A program made the translations under genes and the position numbers. From DASQUK01 sp963717085 (lineage in GTDB: Bacteria; Actinomycetota; Acidimicrobiia; Acidimicrobiales; VFJN01), in assembly GCA_963717085.1 (NCBI GenBank), contig CAVQVM010000024.1:164996-228995 (forward strand): 64,000 nucleotides of DNA. The letters run 5' to 3'. Below the pieces are notes generated by a model. The model had not been told where the DNA came from. It saw only the letters and a program-made list of their open reading frames with translations, and did no database searches. Shown here one piece after another: positions 25,566-34,504 of this stretch; the first letter of the stretch is position 1, and every line of letters starts with the position of its first letter.

Positions 25566-26783
25566 TCAGGCCGCGCGCGGTTCCAGCGCCGAACCCATCA
25601 GGTCGGCGAAGTTGTCGCTATAGAAGCGGTGGCGGGCGTGATCGTCGATCGCCGCCGCCGCCAGCGACGCCTCGAACCGCTCGATCGGCCGCCGGCCGCC
25701 CTCAACGTGGGGGTAGTCCGATGAGAACAGGCACACCTCGGGGCCCGACTGCTGGATGATCCAGCCGACGTCCTCGGTCGGGTACGGCGTGAAGCGGACC
25801 TGGCGGCGCACGTACTCGCTCGGGCGGAGCGACAGGCTCTGGAGGCGCTCCTCGTGGCGGGAGAAGGCGTCGAAGGCGGACTCCATCTGCCGGGTCCACG
25901 ACGGGACCCAGATCGCTCCCTGCTCGATGACGCCGATCCGGAGGTCGGGGAACCGCTCCAGCACACCGTCGAAGATCAGGGTTGCCAGCGTCTGGGCGGG
26001 TGGACCGGGAATGCCCATGTAGTCGACGGAGCGGAAGTTCTCCTCGCCGCCGTGGAAGTCGGGCGGGATCGGCAACCCGTTGCGGAAGTAGTTGTGGTCG
26101 ATGAGGTCGCCGGTCCCGCCGACGTGGAACACCACCGGGATCCGGGCTTCCTCGGCCCGAGCCCACATGGGATCGAGCCCGATGTGACTCGGCGAATGCG
26201 TGGGCGGGCACCCCGAGGCGACGAGCAACGCGGCGGCACCCGCGGCGATGGCCTCGTCCGCGAGTTCGGGCGCACGCTCGATGTCGGCCAGCGGCACGTA
26301 GCAGCTGGGGAGCAGGCGGGCGTCGACGGCGCAAAACTCGACCATGCCGCGGTTGTGGGCCCGGGCGACGCCGATCGCCAGCTCCAGATCGTTGCCGTGC
26401 TCCCAATCGTGAAGGCGGCGGTTGTGGAACGTGTTGAAGACGAGCTGGCTGGCGAACCCCAGGAGGTCGAGGGCACGGGGCCGGTCCTCGGAGAGGAAGC
26501 TCCCGGTGGCGGCGAAGTTCTTGCGGGCCATGATGTCCTCGGCCTCGCTGCTGCGGTACTCGTCGGACCTGTGCCTCGCCGTGAGGTGCTCGAACGCTGT
26601 GACGAGGTCACGCTGCTGTTCGGCCGGGTCGCCCGTCTGGCGCAGTTCGTTGCCGGAGGGGTAGCGGAGCGGCTGGATTCGCTCGCGGATGCCCGGGTCG
26701 GCATGGTCGCGCAGCCAGTTGGGCGTCTCCATGATGTGGGCGTCGGCGTCGTGGACGAGCAACCCCGTCTGGTTGTAGGGCAC
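25566..26783 (-). CDS. Amidohydrolase family protein (Amidohydro_2), 405 aa
   Basis: This is a TIM-barrel metal hydrolase or decarboxylase of the type acting on 2-amino-3-carboxymuconate-semialdehyde or similar aromatic acids. The N-terminal metal motif is HDADAHIMETP, VVFHVGGTGD holds a central His, and FSSDYPHVEGGR carries the catalytic Asp. The actual substrate is unknown. GTG 26783 (VPYNQTG) is chosen because it follows GGGGGTGGTGGG and starts close to the first motif. The frame remains open upstream without conservation. It stands alone, divergent from tRNA-Arg. Confidence 0.88.
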   Translation of the reverse strand: MPYNQTGLLVHDADAHIMETPNWLRDHADPGIRERIQPLRYPSGNELRQTGDPAEQQRDLVTAFEHLTARHRSDEYRSSEAEDIMARKNFAATGSFLSEDRPRALDLLGFASQLVFNTFHNRRLHDWEHGNDLELAIGVARAHNRGMVEFCAVDARLLPSCYVPLADIERAPELADEAIAAGAAALLVASGCPPTHSPSHIGLDPMWARAEEARIPVVFHVGGTGDLIDHNYFRNGLPIPPDFHGGEENFRSVDYMGIPGPPAQTLATLIFDGVLERFPDLRIGVIEQGAIWVPSWTRQMESAFDAFSRHEERLQSLSLRPSEYVRRQVRFTPYPTEDVGWIIQQSGPEVCLFSSDYPHVEGGRRPIERFEASLAAAAIDDHARHRFYSDNFADLMGSALEPRAA

Positions 26784-26885
26784 CCCACCACCCCCTGTGT
26801 ATGCGCTGGCCGGGCACAAAATCGTAGCTGCGCCGGCGGTTGGGGGCCGCCTCGGCCCCGCGGTAGCCTTGCTTCTCCGCAACCG

Positions 26886-26959
26886 GCGCTCGTAGCTCAA
26901 TTGGAGAGAGCATCTGACTACGGATCAGAAGGTTGGGGGTTCGAGTCCCTCCGAGCGCG
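26886..26959 (+). tRNA. tRNA-Arg (anticodon ACG)
   Basis: A 74-nt cloverleaf with acceptor GCGCTCG/CGAGCGC, anticodon stem TCTGA/TCAGA around CTACGGA, and T-arm GGGGG-TTCGAGT-CCCTC (last pair imperfect). The ACG anticodon would be edited to ICG by TadA. CCA is not encoded. A terminator follows at 26991. Confidence 0.95.
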
Positions 26960-26990
26960 CAATTTGCAGGCGACCAGTCTGAGCAGGTCA

Positions 26991-27024
26991 AAGGCCCCGC
27001 ACCGAATCCGGTCGGGGCCTTCGT
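26991..27024 (+). terminator. Rho-independent terminator after tRNA-Arg
   Basis: AAGGCCCCG (26991-26999) pairs perfectly with CGGGGCCTT (27013-27021) across a 13-nt loop and is followed by CGTTG. The stem is strong; the T-run is short. Confidence 0.75.
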
Positions 27025-27171
27025 TGTAGTCCGAGGCGGCCAGCCGAGGGGCGGTGACAGCAACAATTACAGCAACGGTCGGCCGCCAGGCCGTGTCGAG
27101 CCTCCTAGTGTCATGCCAGTTCAGCGGGCCTTGGTGCCTCGAACCGCGTGACCGGAGGAGTCGATGCTGGG

Positions 27172-28128
27172 ATGACGGCAGGGCGACCAATGCCCACACA
27201 GGACGACGTGCTCGGGTACTTCAACACGCTGTCGAACTGGGGACGGTGGGGCGACGACGACGAGCTCGGCACTCTGAACCACATCACCGACGACGTCCGG
27301 CTGGCGGCGGTGCGGGCCGTGCGCCACGGCAGGAGCGTGTCGTGCGCATGGGAGGTTGCCGGACCGCAAGACATGGAGCGGTCGACGACGACGTGCCCGT
27401 GCGCCGCCGACATGCCGGGTGCCGAGGACATGCCGGTGCCCGGATTCCGCAACGACCGGCGCTGGGGCTTTTCGTCCGAGCGGCTCGGCATCACGTTCCA
27501 TGGCAACACCCTCACCCACGTCGACTCGCCGTGCCACATCTTCTGGGACGGCACGATGTACAACGGGCGGTCGCACTCGTTGGTCGACGCCGCAACGGGA
27601 TCGGCGTGGGCGGCCGTCACGGCGGCGGCGAACGGGATCATCACGCGTGGTGTCCTGCTGGACATTGCGAGGGTCCGCGATGTGCCCTGGTTGGAACCAG
27701 GGCAGGGTGTGTTTCCCGACGATCTCGAGGAGGCCGAGCGTCGCCAGGGTGTGCGGGTGCGATCCGGCGATGCGGTACTCCTGCGGACCGGCTATGGCCG
27801 CGTCCGGCACGAGGCCGGTGAGGCCAGCGGTTTCACGCAGGCCGGCTGGCACGCGTCCTGCCTGCCGTGGCTGCATGAACGGGAGGTCGCGCTGATCGGC
27901 GCTGACACCCCCCAGGACGTTCAGCCGTCGGGGTACGACGACGTGTTGATGCCGGTTCACGCCGTGAGCCTCGTCGCGATGGGTCTGTGGCTGCTCGACA
28001 ACTGCGACCTGGAGGTGTGCGCGACGACGGCTGCCGAGCTCGGCCAGTGGGACTTCCACCTCGCAGTCGCGCCGGTCCGCTTCGCCGGTACGTCCGGCAG
28101 CCCGGTCAACCCGATCGCCACATTCTGA
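27172..28128 (+). CDS. Cyclase/kynurenine-formamidase-like (KynB) hydrolase, 318 aa
   Basis: This is a metal-dependent hydrolase of the cyclase family, whose members include kynurenine formamidase and polyketide cyclases. The metal motif HGNTLTHVDSPCH corresponds to the family HxGTHxDxPxH, with Asn in place of the usual Gly. A later region, FTQAGWHASCLPWLHEREVALIGADTP, is also conserved in the 300-aa subgroup. ATG 27172 is chosen because GGAGGAG lies at 27154-27160; GTG 27148 and ATG 27190 are alternatives. The gene is single. The substrate is unknown, perhaps an aromatic ring-cleavage product. Confidence 0.85.
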   Translation: MTAGRPMPTQDDVLGYFNTLSNWGRWGDDDELGTLNHITDDVRLAAVRAVRHGRSVSCAWEVAGPQDMERSTTTCPCAADMPGAEDMPVPGFRNDRRWGFSSERLGITFHGNTLTHVDSPCHIFWDGTMYNGRSHSLVDAATGSAWAAVTAAANGIITRGVLLDIARVRDVPWLEPGQGVFPDDLEEAERRQGVRVRSGDAVLLRTGYGRVRHEAGEASGFTQAGWHASCLPWLHEREVALIGADTPQDVQPSGYDDVLMPVHAVSLVAMGLWLLDNCDLEVCATTAAELGQWDFHLAVAPVRFAGTSGSPVNPIATF

Positions 28129-28162
28129 CCGCGGGGCTCGCGCCCGGCAGTGTTGGCACCCT

Positions 28163-28380
28163 TCACCGTCTCTGGGAGTCGATCAGCCCTGTGCTGGGCT
28201 GCGGGTTACGGCCTTCGGCGATCCGCAGCTGTTCACGCACCACCGGGAGGATCTGCTCGGTGACCTTGTACTGTTCCCAGCGGTTGAAGTACCAGTACAC
28301 GGTCTGCGAGGGGCAACTCCACGGCGGCCACCGCGCACCGATCGGCGCTTCGGTGTGCCTCCGAGCAGGTTGATCGGGGA
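28163..28380 (-). pseudogene. IS5-family transposase fragment
   Basis: One minus-strand frame reads ARWPPWSCPSQTVYWYFNRW, then REQLRIAEGRNPQPSTGLIDSQ, and stops. These are the second helix region and first catalytic Asp (GLIDSQ) of IS5-type DDE transposases. The upstream part (RRHTEAP) is short and the whole catalytic core after DSQ is missing. No inverted repeats or target duplication were found. The rest of the gap 28129-28632 holds nothing I can assign. Confidence 0.75.
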
Positions 28381-28632
28381 CACCCCTTCGGGGTTGGGGG
28401 GCGCGGATGTGGGATGGTCGCGTGAAGACGAGCGAGTCCGACGTTGGACGCCAGGCTTTGGATTGGTCTTCCCGATCTCAGAGCCTTTGGCGGAGCCCGT
28501 AAGGCATCCACCCGTCGCCGGGCGCGAAGGGCAGAAGCTCTGACCCCAAGTCCCACTCCGCCAGCGAGCCGCTCGACCTGGCGGTGCTGTCGGTGGCGCT
28601 GCGGGTCGTGGGCGACCTAGCCGAGTCCTGGG

Positions 28633-29724
28633 TCAGCACGTTGAGTTCCACCAGTTGGTGATTTCGTCATAGACCTCGGGGTGATTGGCGAGCGCGATGT
28701 GGTTGATCTTCGGGCAGAGGCGAACTGCGGCGTTCGGGAACAGGACGGGCTCATCGTTGCCGAGCCGGCCTTGCGCGCTCGGGGCCGTCACAAGCGCGTC
28801 GCCGAGTAGGCGGTTGACGCGATGGGGAACATCGGCGTCCCGTTCGTCAACGAGTGAGCCCGCGATGGCGAGGTATTCGGCGCGCTGCGGGACGCGTACC
28901 CGGTAGCGCTCGGGGCGCTCGGTGGCATCGGGGTCGCGCTCGACCCAATCCTCGTCGAGGACCGCACCCCAGCGGAGGTCCTTGATCCCCTCGCTGCGCC
29001 GGTCGAGTCCGGCGCCGATCAGCCGGGTGACCGGGTTCGGTACCGACCACAACGCTGCGCTCGTGAGGTTGGCGATCACCTCGAGGTTGGCGCCGCTGTT
29101 CGGCACACCGAGCAGCACCACCCGCTTCACCTTGGCGGGCCACGGTCCGCGACGTCGCAACCGGTCTCGCAACGTCGCGCTGCCCCTGCCGTAGTGGCAA
29201 GCGCTCCGGATCACGAGGCCGCCCATGCTGTGACCGATGAGGTCGATCTCGCGCACCCGCACCGGCCAGGCCCTCACCAGCCGTTGGAGTCTCGCCGCGA
29301 GCTCACGCCCATTGGTAGAGATGTGTCGCCCCGTGTTGTAGCGGACATACACAGGGCACACGCCGCACTCGCGCGCCAGCAGCTCGCCATAGGTGAGCTC
29401 CCCCCCGCCGGCAAACCTCCACACCGATTCCGACGCCATGAGCCCGTGCACGAGCACACAGAGCCGAGCTCCGGCGTTCGGGAGCGCACGCCGGAGCCCG
29501 TCATGATCGAGTGGCAGCTCGCCGCCGGCTGCGGTCCGAAACGTCAGGGGAATGGCGAGCGAGGACTCCCGCTCGACAAGTGCGTCGCCGAACAGGCCGT
29601 TGAGCACGGCCCGAGCGTCGGCGCCCCGACCAGGCAGTGACGTCAGGAGCTGGATCACCTGTTCGATCGTGGCCGCTGTCGGTACCGGCTCGAGCGGCCC
29701 GATGCCATCGCTTCCCGCTACCAC
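28633..29724 (-). CDS. Alpha/beta hydrolase, lipase/esterase-like, 363 aa
   Basis: The nucleophile elbow is GHSMGG (IDLIGHSMGGLVIRS), and the oxyanion-loop sequence is LVHGLMASESVW. RVVLLGVPNSGANLEVIANL resembles the region after the nucleophile in PGAP1-like and bacterial lipase-like esterases. A C-terminal His that could complete the triad is in KINHIALANHPEVYD. No signal peptide is seen. It starts at GTG 29724, with TAGCCT six bases upstream that may be the -10 of a leaderless mRNA. The substrate is unknown. Confidence 0.85.
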   Translation of the reverse strand: MVAGSDGIGPLEPVPTAATIEQVIQLLTSLPGRGADARAVLNGLFGDALVERESSLAIPLTFRTAAGGELPLDHDGLRRALPNAGARLCVLVHGLMASESVWRFAGGGELTYGELLARECGVCPVYVRYNTGRHISTNGRELAARLQRLVRAWPVRVREIDLIGHSMGGLVIRSACHYGRGSATLRDRLRRRGPWPAKVKRVVLLGVPNSGANLEVIANLTSAALWSVPNPVTRLIGAGLDRRSEGIKDLRWGAVLDEDWVERDPDATERPERYRVRVPQRAEYLAIAGSLVDERDADVPHRVNRLLGDALVTAPSAQGRLGNDEPVLFPNAAVRLCPKINHIALANHPEVYDEITNWWNSTC

Positions 29725-29995
29725 TCGGCGAGGCTACTCGCGGACCGCGGCGACCAGAACGTCCTTGGCCGGTGCCGATGGTGCATAACCAGGCGACAAG
29801 ACAACGACGGTCGCCGGGAGCAGACCGCTGAATGCCGGACCCGATGGTGTCCCATAACGCTCCTCGAAGCGGCCATCGGTTGGTTTCCAGCTCGGCCGGC
29901 GCCGCCGTCATCCTCGTACCACCGCGGCCGAGCGGCTGACCCGCGTCGTGGCCGCCATCGCAGGGGGTTCGATCGCGCTGGGTACGGTCGGCGCG

Positions 29996-30290
29996 ATGGC
30001 GCTGAACGATCGCGAGGTCGCCCATTTGTTCCACGACGCCACCAAGCACAGCGTTGAGAGCGTCGGCGCGGGCGGGCACTTCCTCGACTTCGCCAACATG
30101 CCGATCCCGTTGAAGCACTATCGGGACCTCGAGCCGATCCCCCTGCCGGTCGACTTGCCGGAGCGGGATGCGTCGGCGGTCGAGGTGCTCTCGGGTCGCG
30201 TGGACGGCGCGCCGGGGCGCGGTCACCAAGGACAAGATCGAGGAACTGCGCTCACCCTCACTGAGAAACTCAGCAGCAATCACGTCGCAG
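29996..30290 (+). pseudogene. Decayed SagB/ThcOx-type nitroreductase, N-terminal part
   Basis: ATG 29996 opens a frame, and the reading EVAHLFHDATKHS, HFLDFANMPIPLKHYRDLEPIPLP is the hallmark start of SagB-type FMN dehydrogenases, enzymes that oxidise azolines in thiazole/oxazole peptides or act in other modifications. Near 30215 the frame shifts (RRGAVTKDKIEELRS carries on in another frame) and similarity ends by about 30290. The FMN-binding core is missing. The sequence 30291-30541 that follows has no recognisable gene. No precursor peptide or YcaO gene is nearby. Confidence 0.65.
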
Positions 30291-30541
30291 CCCCGACCAC
30301 GCAGCGGCCAGGTGCCGAGCGAATCGCCGACCTGGCCGCTACGGCCCCGGCTGCAAGATTGCCCGTCGCTACGATCCCGGATCGGTTCGACCTCCTTGGC
30401 TGGTCCCCGACCGCGTTTGGTCGTGTCGAAGCCGGGGCGCTGAACATGCCCACACCGGTCCCTGCAAAAGGTGCCCCCGAGCCGGCGGTACGTGCTGCGT
30501 GGTGCTATATCTCGGGTTGGCCCGGCCGAGAGGGGCAGACG

Positions 30542-30787
30542 ATGGATGATGTCTCGGAGCGGTTCCTAGCGGCGCTGTCGGCCCTGGAGCAGGTGGCCGA
30601 CGAGCTGACGTCCGACGAGGCCGCGGCGACGCTGGATGAGGCCGCATTGCAGCTGTTCTGGCGTGAGTGGCCCCAGCTGGGTTCGTGGGCGGGGACCCTG
30701 TGGCGACAGCTCAACGAGGACCTGGCCGGACCATCCTCGGCCGTGGGCGAATCGGAGCTCGACGAGGTGGGTGGCGAGGGTGGCTGA
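30542..30787 (+). CDS. Small acidic hypothetical protein, 81 aa
   Basis: ATG 30542 follows AGAGGGGCAGACG. The protein (MDDVSERFLAALSALEQVADEL...) is acidic and largely helical, with a Trp-containing centre (LFWREWPQLGSWAGTLWRQLNEDL). No known domain is recognised. It lies 44 bp before the CBS-domain gene on the same strand and may be co-transcribed with it. Confidence 0.6.
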   Translation: MDDVSERFLAALSALEQVADELTSDEAAATLDEAALQLFWREWPQLGSWAGTLWRQLNEDLAGPSSAVGESELDEVGGEGG

Positions 30788-30831
30788 GGGACAGCGGGAC
30801 CGAGACGCGCTGCGCGTCGCGGAGGGCACTC

Positions 30832-31215
30832 ATGGTTGAACTCGCCGAAATCATGACGGCCGACGTGTTCACCGTCGCGCCGGACAGCCCGGTAGCGGAG
30901 GCGGCGGCAGCCATGGCGAAGGGCCGCTTTGGTTCGGCGGTCGTCATGCAGGGCCAGGTGCTGGTGGGGATCTTCACCGAGCGCGACGTGCTGCGGGCGG
31001 CGGCGTCGGGTAGCGACCTGACGCGTTCACCCGTGTCCCGGTGGATGACACGCGACCCGGAGACCGTCGGGCCCCATGTCGACTCGGAGCGAGCGGCCGA
31101 GATCATGCTCGGCAGCGGGTTTCGCCATCTTCCCGTGGTTGCGGGGACCGCGTTGGTTGGGATCGTGAGCCTGCGGGACCTGCTCAGCCTCCGGGTTCGC
31201 CGGCACCCGTCGTAG
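30832..31215 (+). CDS. CBS-domain pair protein, 127 aa
   Basis: Two CBS motifs form one Bateman module that usually binds adenosine nucleotides. The first is TADVFTVAPDSPVAEAAAAM with VLVGIFTERDVLRA; the second is TRDPETVGPHVDSERAAEIM with LVGIVSLRDLLSL. There is no attached enzyme domain, so it is a stand-alone energy or ligand sensor. ATG 30832 has a GGAGGG site. The typical length for this group is 125-150 aa. The partner is not evident from the neighbours. Confidence 0.92.
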   Translation: MVELAEIMTADVFTVAPDSPVAEAAAAMAKGRFGSAVVMQGQVLVGIFTERDVLRAAASGSDLTRSPVSRWMTRDPETVGPHVDSERAAEIMLGSGFRHLPVVAGTALVGIVSLRDLLSLRVRRHPS

Positions 31216-31394
31216 CAAGCTCGTCTGGCTCCACACGTTTGAGTGGGGAGCGTGGCACGTCCGCCCGGCTCGACCCCGCCGGTGGGGCGCTGGAGCGGCT
31301 CCCGTCAACAGCAGTGCGCGGCGACCGGCTGCCGGCGCCTCGGGCTGGGCGCCGACCATCTGCCTTCTGCTCGTGCTGCGTTTAGCCTTCCTCC

Positions 31395-32024
31395 GTGGCC
31401 TCGCTGTCCCAGTCGTTGTGGCACCGGAACCGAGTCCTGGCCGAGGCCGCGCTGGAGCACCTGTTCGTCCAGGGCATCGCCTCGGGAGAGTTGGCCCGGG
31501 CCACGTTCGCCCACTACGTGGGACAGGACGCCGTCTTCCTGGACGCGTTCTGCCGCGCCTACGCCTTGGGTCTGGCGAAGAGCCCCGACCGGGAGGGTGT
31601 GATCGCGTTTAGGGAGCTCCTCGACGCGGCCGCCGACGAGCTCCGCCTCCACAACGGGTACGCGGCCCGGTGGGGCGTCGACCTTCGTCAGGCGGCAGAC
31701 CCCGCGACCTCGGCGTACACCGACTTCTTGTTGGCCGTCGCCGCGCTCCAGCCGGTTGGCCACATCGCGGCGGCGATGACGCCGTGCATGCGGCTCTACG
31801 CCTACCTCGGCCAGCAGCTGGCCGCCCATACCAAGCCCGAGAGCCCGTATCGCGAGTGGGTAGAGACGTACTCGAGCGCGGAGTTCGAGGCTCTGGCGCG
31901 CCGTCTGGAGGTTCTACTCGACCGCTACGGAGGTGACCACGACCGCCTGGCTGTCCTGTATCACCGGGCGATGGAGCTCGAATTGCGGTTCTTCGACGCC
32001 GCCGGCCGATGGGAGAAGCCCTGA
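31395..32024 (+). CDS. TenA/thiaminase II family protein, 209 aa
   Basis: TenA proteins hydrolyse degraded thiamine or aminopyrimidines for salvage; TenA_C-type relatives have other roles. The fold marks are FAHYVGQDAVFLDAFCRAYALG (Asp45 binds the pyrimidine ring) and AAAMTPCMRLYAYLG with the active-site Cys131. The C-terminal ELELRFFDAA segment carries Glu. GTG 31395 is preceded by no strong Shine-Dalgarno sequence. No thiamine genes or TPP riboswitch are nearby, so its exact function is open. A truncated TenA-like copy follows directly. Confidence 0.88.
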   Translation: MASLSQSLWHRNRVLAEAALEHLFVQGIASGELARATFAHYVGQDAVFLDAFCRAYALGLAKSPDREGVIAFRELLDAAADELRLHNGYAARWGVDLRQAADPATSAYTDFLLAVAALQPVGHIAAAMTPCMRLYAYLGQQLAAHTKPESPYREWVETYSSAEFEALARRLEVLLDRYGGDHDRLAVLYHRAMELELRFFDAAGRWEKP

Positions 32025-32175
32025 CCGCGGATCCGTTGTTGACCGCAACGCGGTCGCTTGGCTGGCGGCCACCGTTCACCCGTTCCTCGCCGGCGTGCAG
32101 GACGGGTCGGTGCCCGCGGACTCCTTCGATCGTTGGCTGGCCGCGTTGAAACTGCTGGAAGATGTCAGTCGTTGA
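32009..32175 (+). pseudogene. Truncated second TenA-like gene
   Basis: ATG 32009 overlaps the tenA stop and reads MGEALTADPLLTATRS. After a one-base frame change the expected N-terminus of a TenA-like protein continues as AWLAATVHPFLAGVQDGSVP and SFDRWLAALKLLEDVSR, then stops. Only the first helix pair of the family is left. It was probably once the second gene of a tandem TenA pair. Confidence 0.55.
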
Positions 32176-32550
32176 GCCGTCGCTGACAGTCGCAGCTGTG
32201 CCGACTATGCCATCGCTGGCGACCGCTGCGGCCTGCGTCACCGTGCCCGAGAACACCGAATCTGGCGCCCGACGGCCGCCGAGCGCCCTGCGCGGATCGC
32301 CGGCCATGTGCTGGGCCAAGGCAGAGTCGTCGACGTCGTTATGGGCGGGTGGGGCGACGACCCAGCCGGGCCCCGAGCCGTCGATCGGTTACGGCGCAGG
32401 GATGCTCGCGCCCGCGAGCGCGCACTTACGGATGAGACAAGGGCGCACCACCCAGCCGCCGTATTCGAAGGAGCGATTCGTGCCCCGGAAGCATCAGACG
32501 CATCGCACGACGTCTTCACCTAACAAGCCATGAGACCCTAGGCTGCCTCG
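32176..32550. other. Unassigned 375-bp gap
   Basis: Several frames are open here, as is usual in GC-rich DNA, but none resembles a known protein or has a convincing ribosome-binding site. No RNA gene, repeat or terminator was recognised. Confidence 0.5.
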
Positions 32551-33252
32551 GTGTACCCGGATTTTCGTGACGCGGTGGATGCCTCGCATCTCCGCGACTT
32601 GCCCCCCGAGGTGCTCGACGAGTTGCTCGAGGGCGCCGTTCAAAGCAAGGTTGCCGCCGGTTCGGTCGCGCACCGGGCGCTCGAAGCGGACCAGTATCTC
32701 CAGCTGGTGATCACCGGTGTCATTCGGGTCTTCGTAACCGCTCCCGACGGCCGGACGATGACCATCCGGTATTGCCGGTCCGGCGAGCTCTTGGGCGCCA
32801 TGTCGCTCTTTTCGAACGAGTTCACCGAACCCGCGACGAAGCAGGCGCTCGTGGATACGCAGCTGCTGACGCTGTCTCCATCGACGGTTCGCGCTGTCGC
32901 CCAGCGAGATCTGCGGGTTGCCCGCGTTCTCTTGATCGAGCTGAGCGAGCGCGCCCGCAACTTCGTCAACGAGATCCCCGGGACCGCTTTCGCGACGGTT
33001 CGTCAACGCGTTGCGCGCCAGCTTCTCGACCTGGCCTCGACGCATCAGCAAGACAGCGACCCGAACGGAGAGCTCGCCGTTCGCATCACTCAGCAAGATC
33101 TGGCGGAGGCAGTCGGCACCGTGCGCGAGGTCGTGGTTCGGACGTTGCGACAACTTCGCGATGCCGGGGTTGTGCGGACGGAACGGGACCGGATCGTCCT
33201 TCTCGATCCAGCCCAGTTGACCGAAGAGGTCAAGTGGAACATAAGTCGCTGA
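32551..33252 (+). CDS. Crp/Fnr family transcriptional regulator, 233 aa
   Basis: The N-terminal cyclic-nucleotide-binding-like barrel (residues about 20-130; VFVTAPDGRTMTIRYCRSGELLGAMSLF) is followed by a dimer helix and the winged HTH (RITQQDLAEAVGTVREVVVRTLRQLRDAGVVRTE). The cAMP-contacting Arg-Ser/Thr pair is not clear, and no N-terminal Cys cluster for an Fe-S centre is seen, so the ligand is unknown. GTG 32551 is the start. It precedes a flavin monooxygenase gene by 31 bp and may regulate it. An adenylate cyclase is encoded 8 kb away. Confidence 0.9.
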   Translation: MYPDFRDAVDASHLRDLPPEVLDELLEGAVQSKVAAGSVAHRALEADQYLQLVITGVIRVFVTAPDGRTMTIRYCRSGELLGAMSLFSNEFTEPATKQALVDTQLLTLSPSTVRAVAQRDLRVARVLLIELSERARNFVNEIPGTAFATVRQRVARQLLDLASTHQQDSDPNGELAVRITQQDLAEAVGTVREVVVRTLRQLRDAGVVRTERDRIVLLDPAQLTEEVKWNISR

Positions 33253-33283
33253 CAGGGCATCGCTGACTGTCGATACTGCACAC

Positions 33284-34504
33284 ATGTCGATCGAGAAGGC
33301 CCCGACCATCGTTGTCGGGGCTGGCCCGGCCGGACTGGCCGCGAGTTATGAACTCCAGCGTGCGGGCATCGACCACATCGTGCTCGAGCGGGAACGTGTC
33401 GGGCAGAGTTGGCGTGACCGGTGGGACAGCTTCTGCCTCGTGACACCGAATTGGTATACGCAGCTGCCTGGCGGCGAGTACGCGAGTGAGGACCCCGACG
33501 GCTTCATGTCCCGGGACGAAGTCGTGGCTCATCTCGAGCGCTACGCCCAAGGGTTCGGCGCCCCGATCCTAGATCGGACTGGGGTCAGCGCCCTGCGCTC
33601 GGACCCTCGTGGCGGGTTTGTCCTCGACACCTCCGAGGGCCAGATGCGTACCGATGCAGTCGTGCTCGCGACCGGCGCGTTCCAACGGCCGCACCGCCCG
33701 CCGGTGGCGGACCTCCCTGCCGATGTTCTCGTCATCGGCGCCGAGAGCTATACGAGCCCGGATGTTCTCCCCGCCGGCGGTGTCCTCGTTGTCGGGAGTG
33801 GCCAGACCGGCTGTCAGATCGCCGATGAACTGCATCGGAGCGGTCGCGACGTGACCCTCGCGTGTGGCAAAGCCGGGTGGGCACCACGCCGTGTTGAAGG
33901 ACGCGACATCGTCTCGTGGCTCGTCGAGACGCCGTTCCTCGAGCAGCGGGTCGACGATCTTCCGAGCCCGTTGGCCCGTCTTGGCGCGAACTTCCAGACA
34001 ACCGGCCGCGACGGCGGTAGGGACCTCAACTATCGGACACTTCTCGCCGACGGCGTGACCTTGACCGGGCGTCTGAGCGGATGTAGCGGTAGCGCGATCC
34101 GCTTCGGGGCCGACCTCAACGAATCGGTGGCATGGGGTGATGCTCGCTACGTGGACATCTGCAACCTGTTGACACAGGCCGCGCTGAACCGCGGCACGCG
34201 TCCCCCGGAGCTCCCCGAGCCGCAGCCATTTAAGGTGGACCCTCCGGACGAGATGAGCGCGGGCGATCTCGGAGCCGTGGTGTTCACATCGGGGTATCGT
34301 CCCGCGTACCGCGACTGGGTGCAGTTCCCCGAGGCGTTCGACGATCTCGGATTTCCGATCCAGCGCGACGGCGCCAGCACCCTGGTGCCGGGCCTCTACT
34401 TCATCGGGACGCACTTCTTGCGGAAGCGGAAGTCCTCCACCTTGTTCGGCATGGGGGAGGACGCGGAGATAATCACGCGCACGATCGCGGAGCGAATGCG
34501 GTAA
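33284..34504 (+). CDS. Flavin-dependent monooxygenase, CzcO/FMO-like, 406 aa
   Basis: This is a two-Rossmann-fold NAD(P)H/FAD oxygenase. The FAD motif VVGAGPAGLAAS is at residues 11-22 and the NADPH motif LVVGSGQTGCQIADEL is near 165-180. VVLATGAFQRPHRPP (ATG region) and the late TLVPGLYFIGTHFLRKRKSSTLFG are typical of the CzcO-like group that acts on amines, sulfides or ketones. The start ATG 33284 lies 31 bp after the Crp/Fnr gene, so the two probably form an operon. The substrate is unknown. Confidence 0.88.
   Translation: MSIEKAPTIVVGAGPAGLAASYELQRAGIDHIVLERERVGQSWRDRWDSFCLVTPNWYTQLPGGEYASEDPDGFMSRDEVVAHLERYAQGFGAPILDRTGVSALRSDPRGGFVLDTSEGQMRTDAVVLATGAFQRPHRPPVADLPADVLVIGAESYTSPDVLPAGGVLVVGSGQTGCQIADELHRSGRDVTLACGKAGWAPRRVEGRDIVSWLVETPFLEQRVDDLPSPLARLGANFQTTGRDGGRDLNYRTLLADGVTLTGRLSGCSGSAIRFGADLNESVAWGDARYVDICNLLTQAALNRGTRPPELPEPQPFKVDPPDEMSAGDLGAVVFTSGYRPAYRDWVQFPEAFDDLGFPIQRDGASTLVPGLYFIGTHFLRKRKSSTLFGMGEDAEIITRTIAERMR

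Noticed and set aside
31216..31394. TPP riboswitch before tenA
   Set aside because: No CUGAGA or conserved TPP-aptamer sequence is found in the 180-bp gap.
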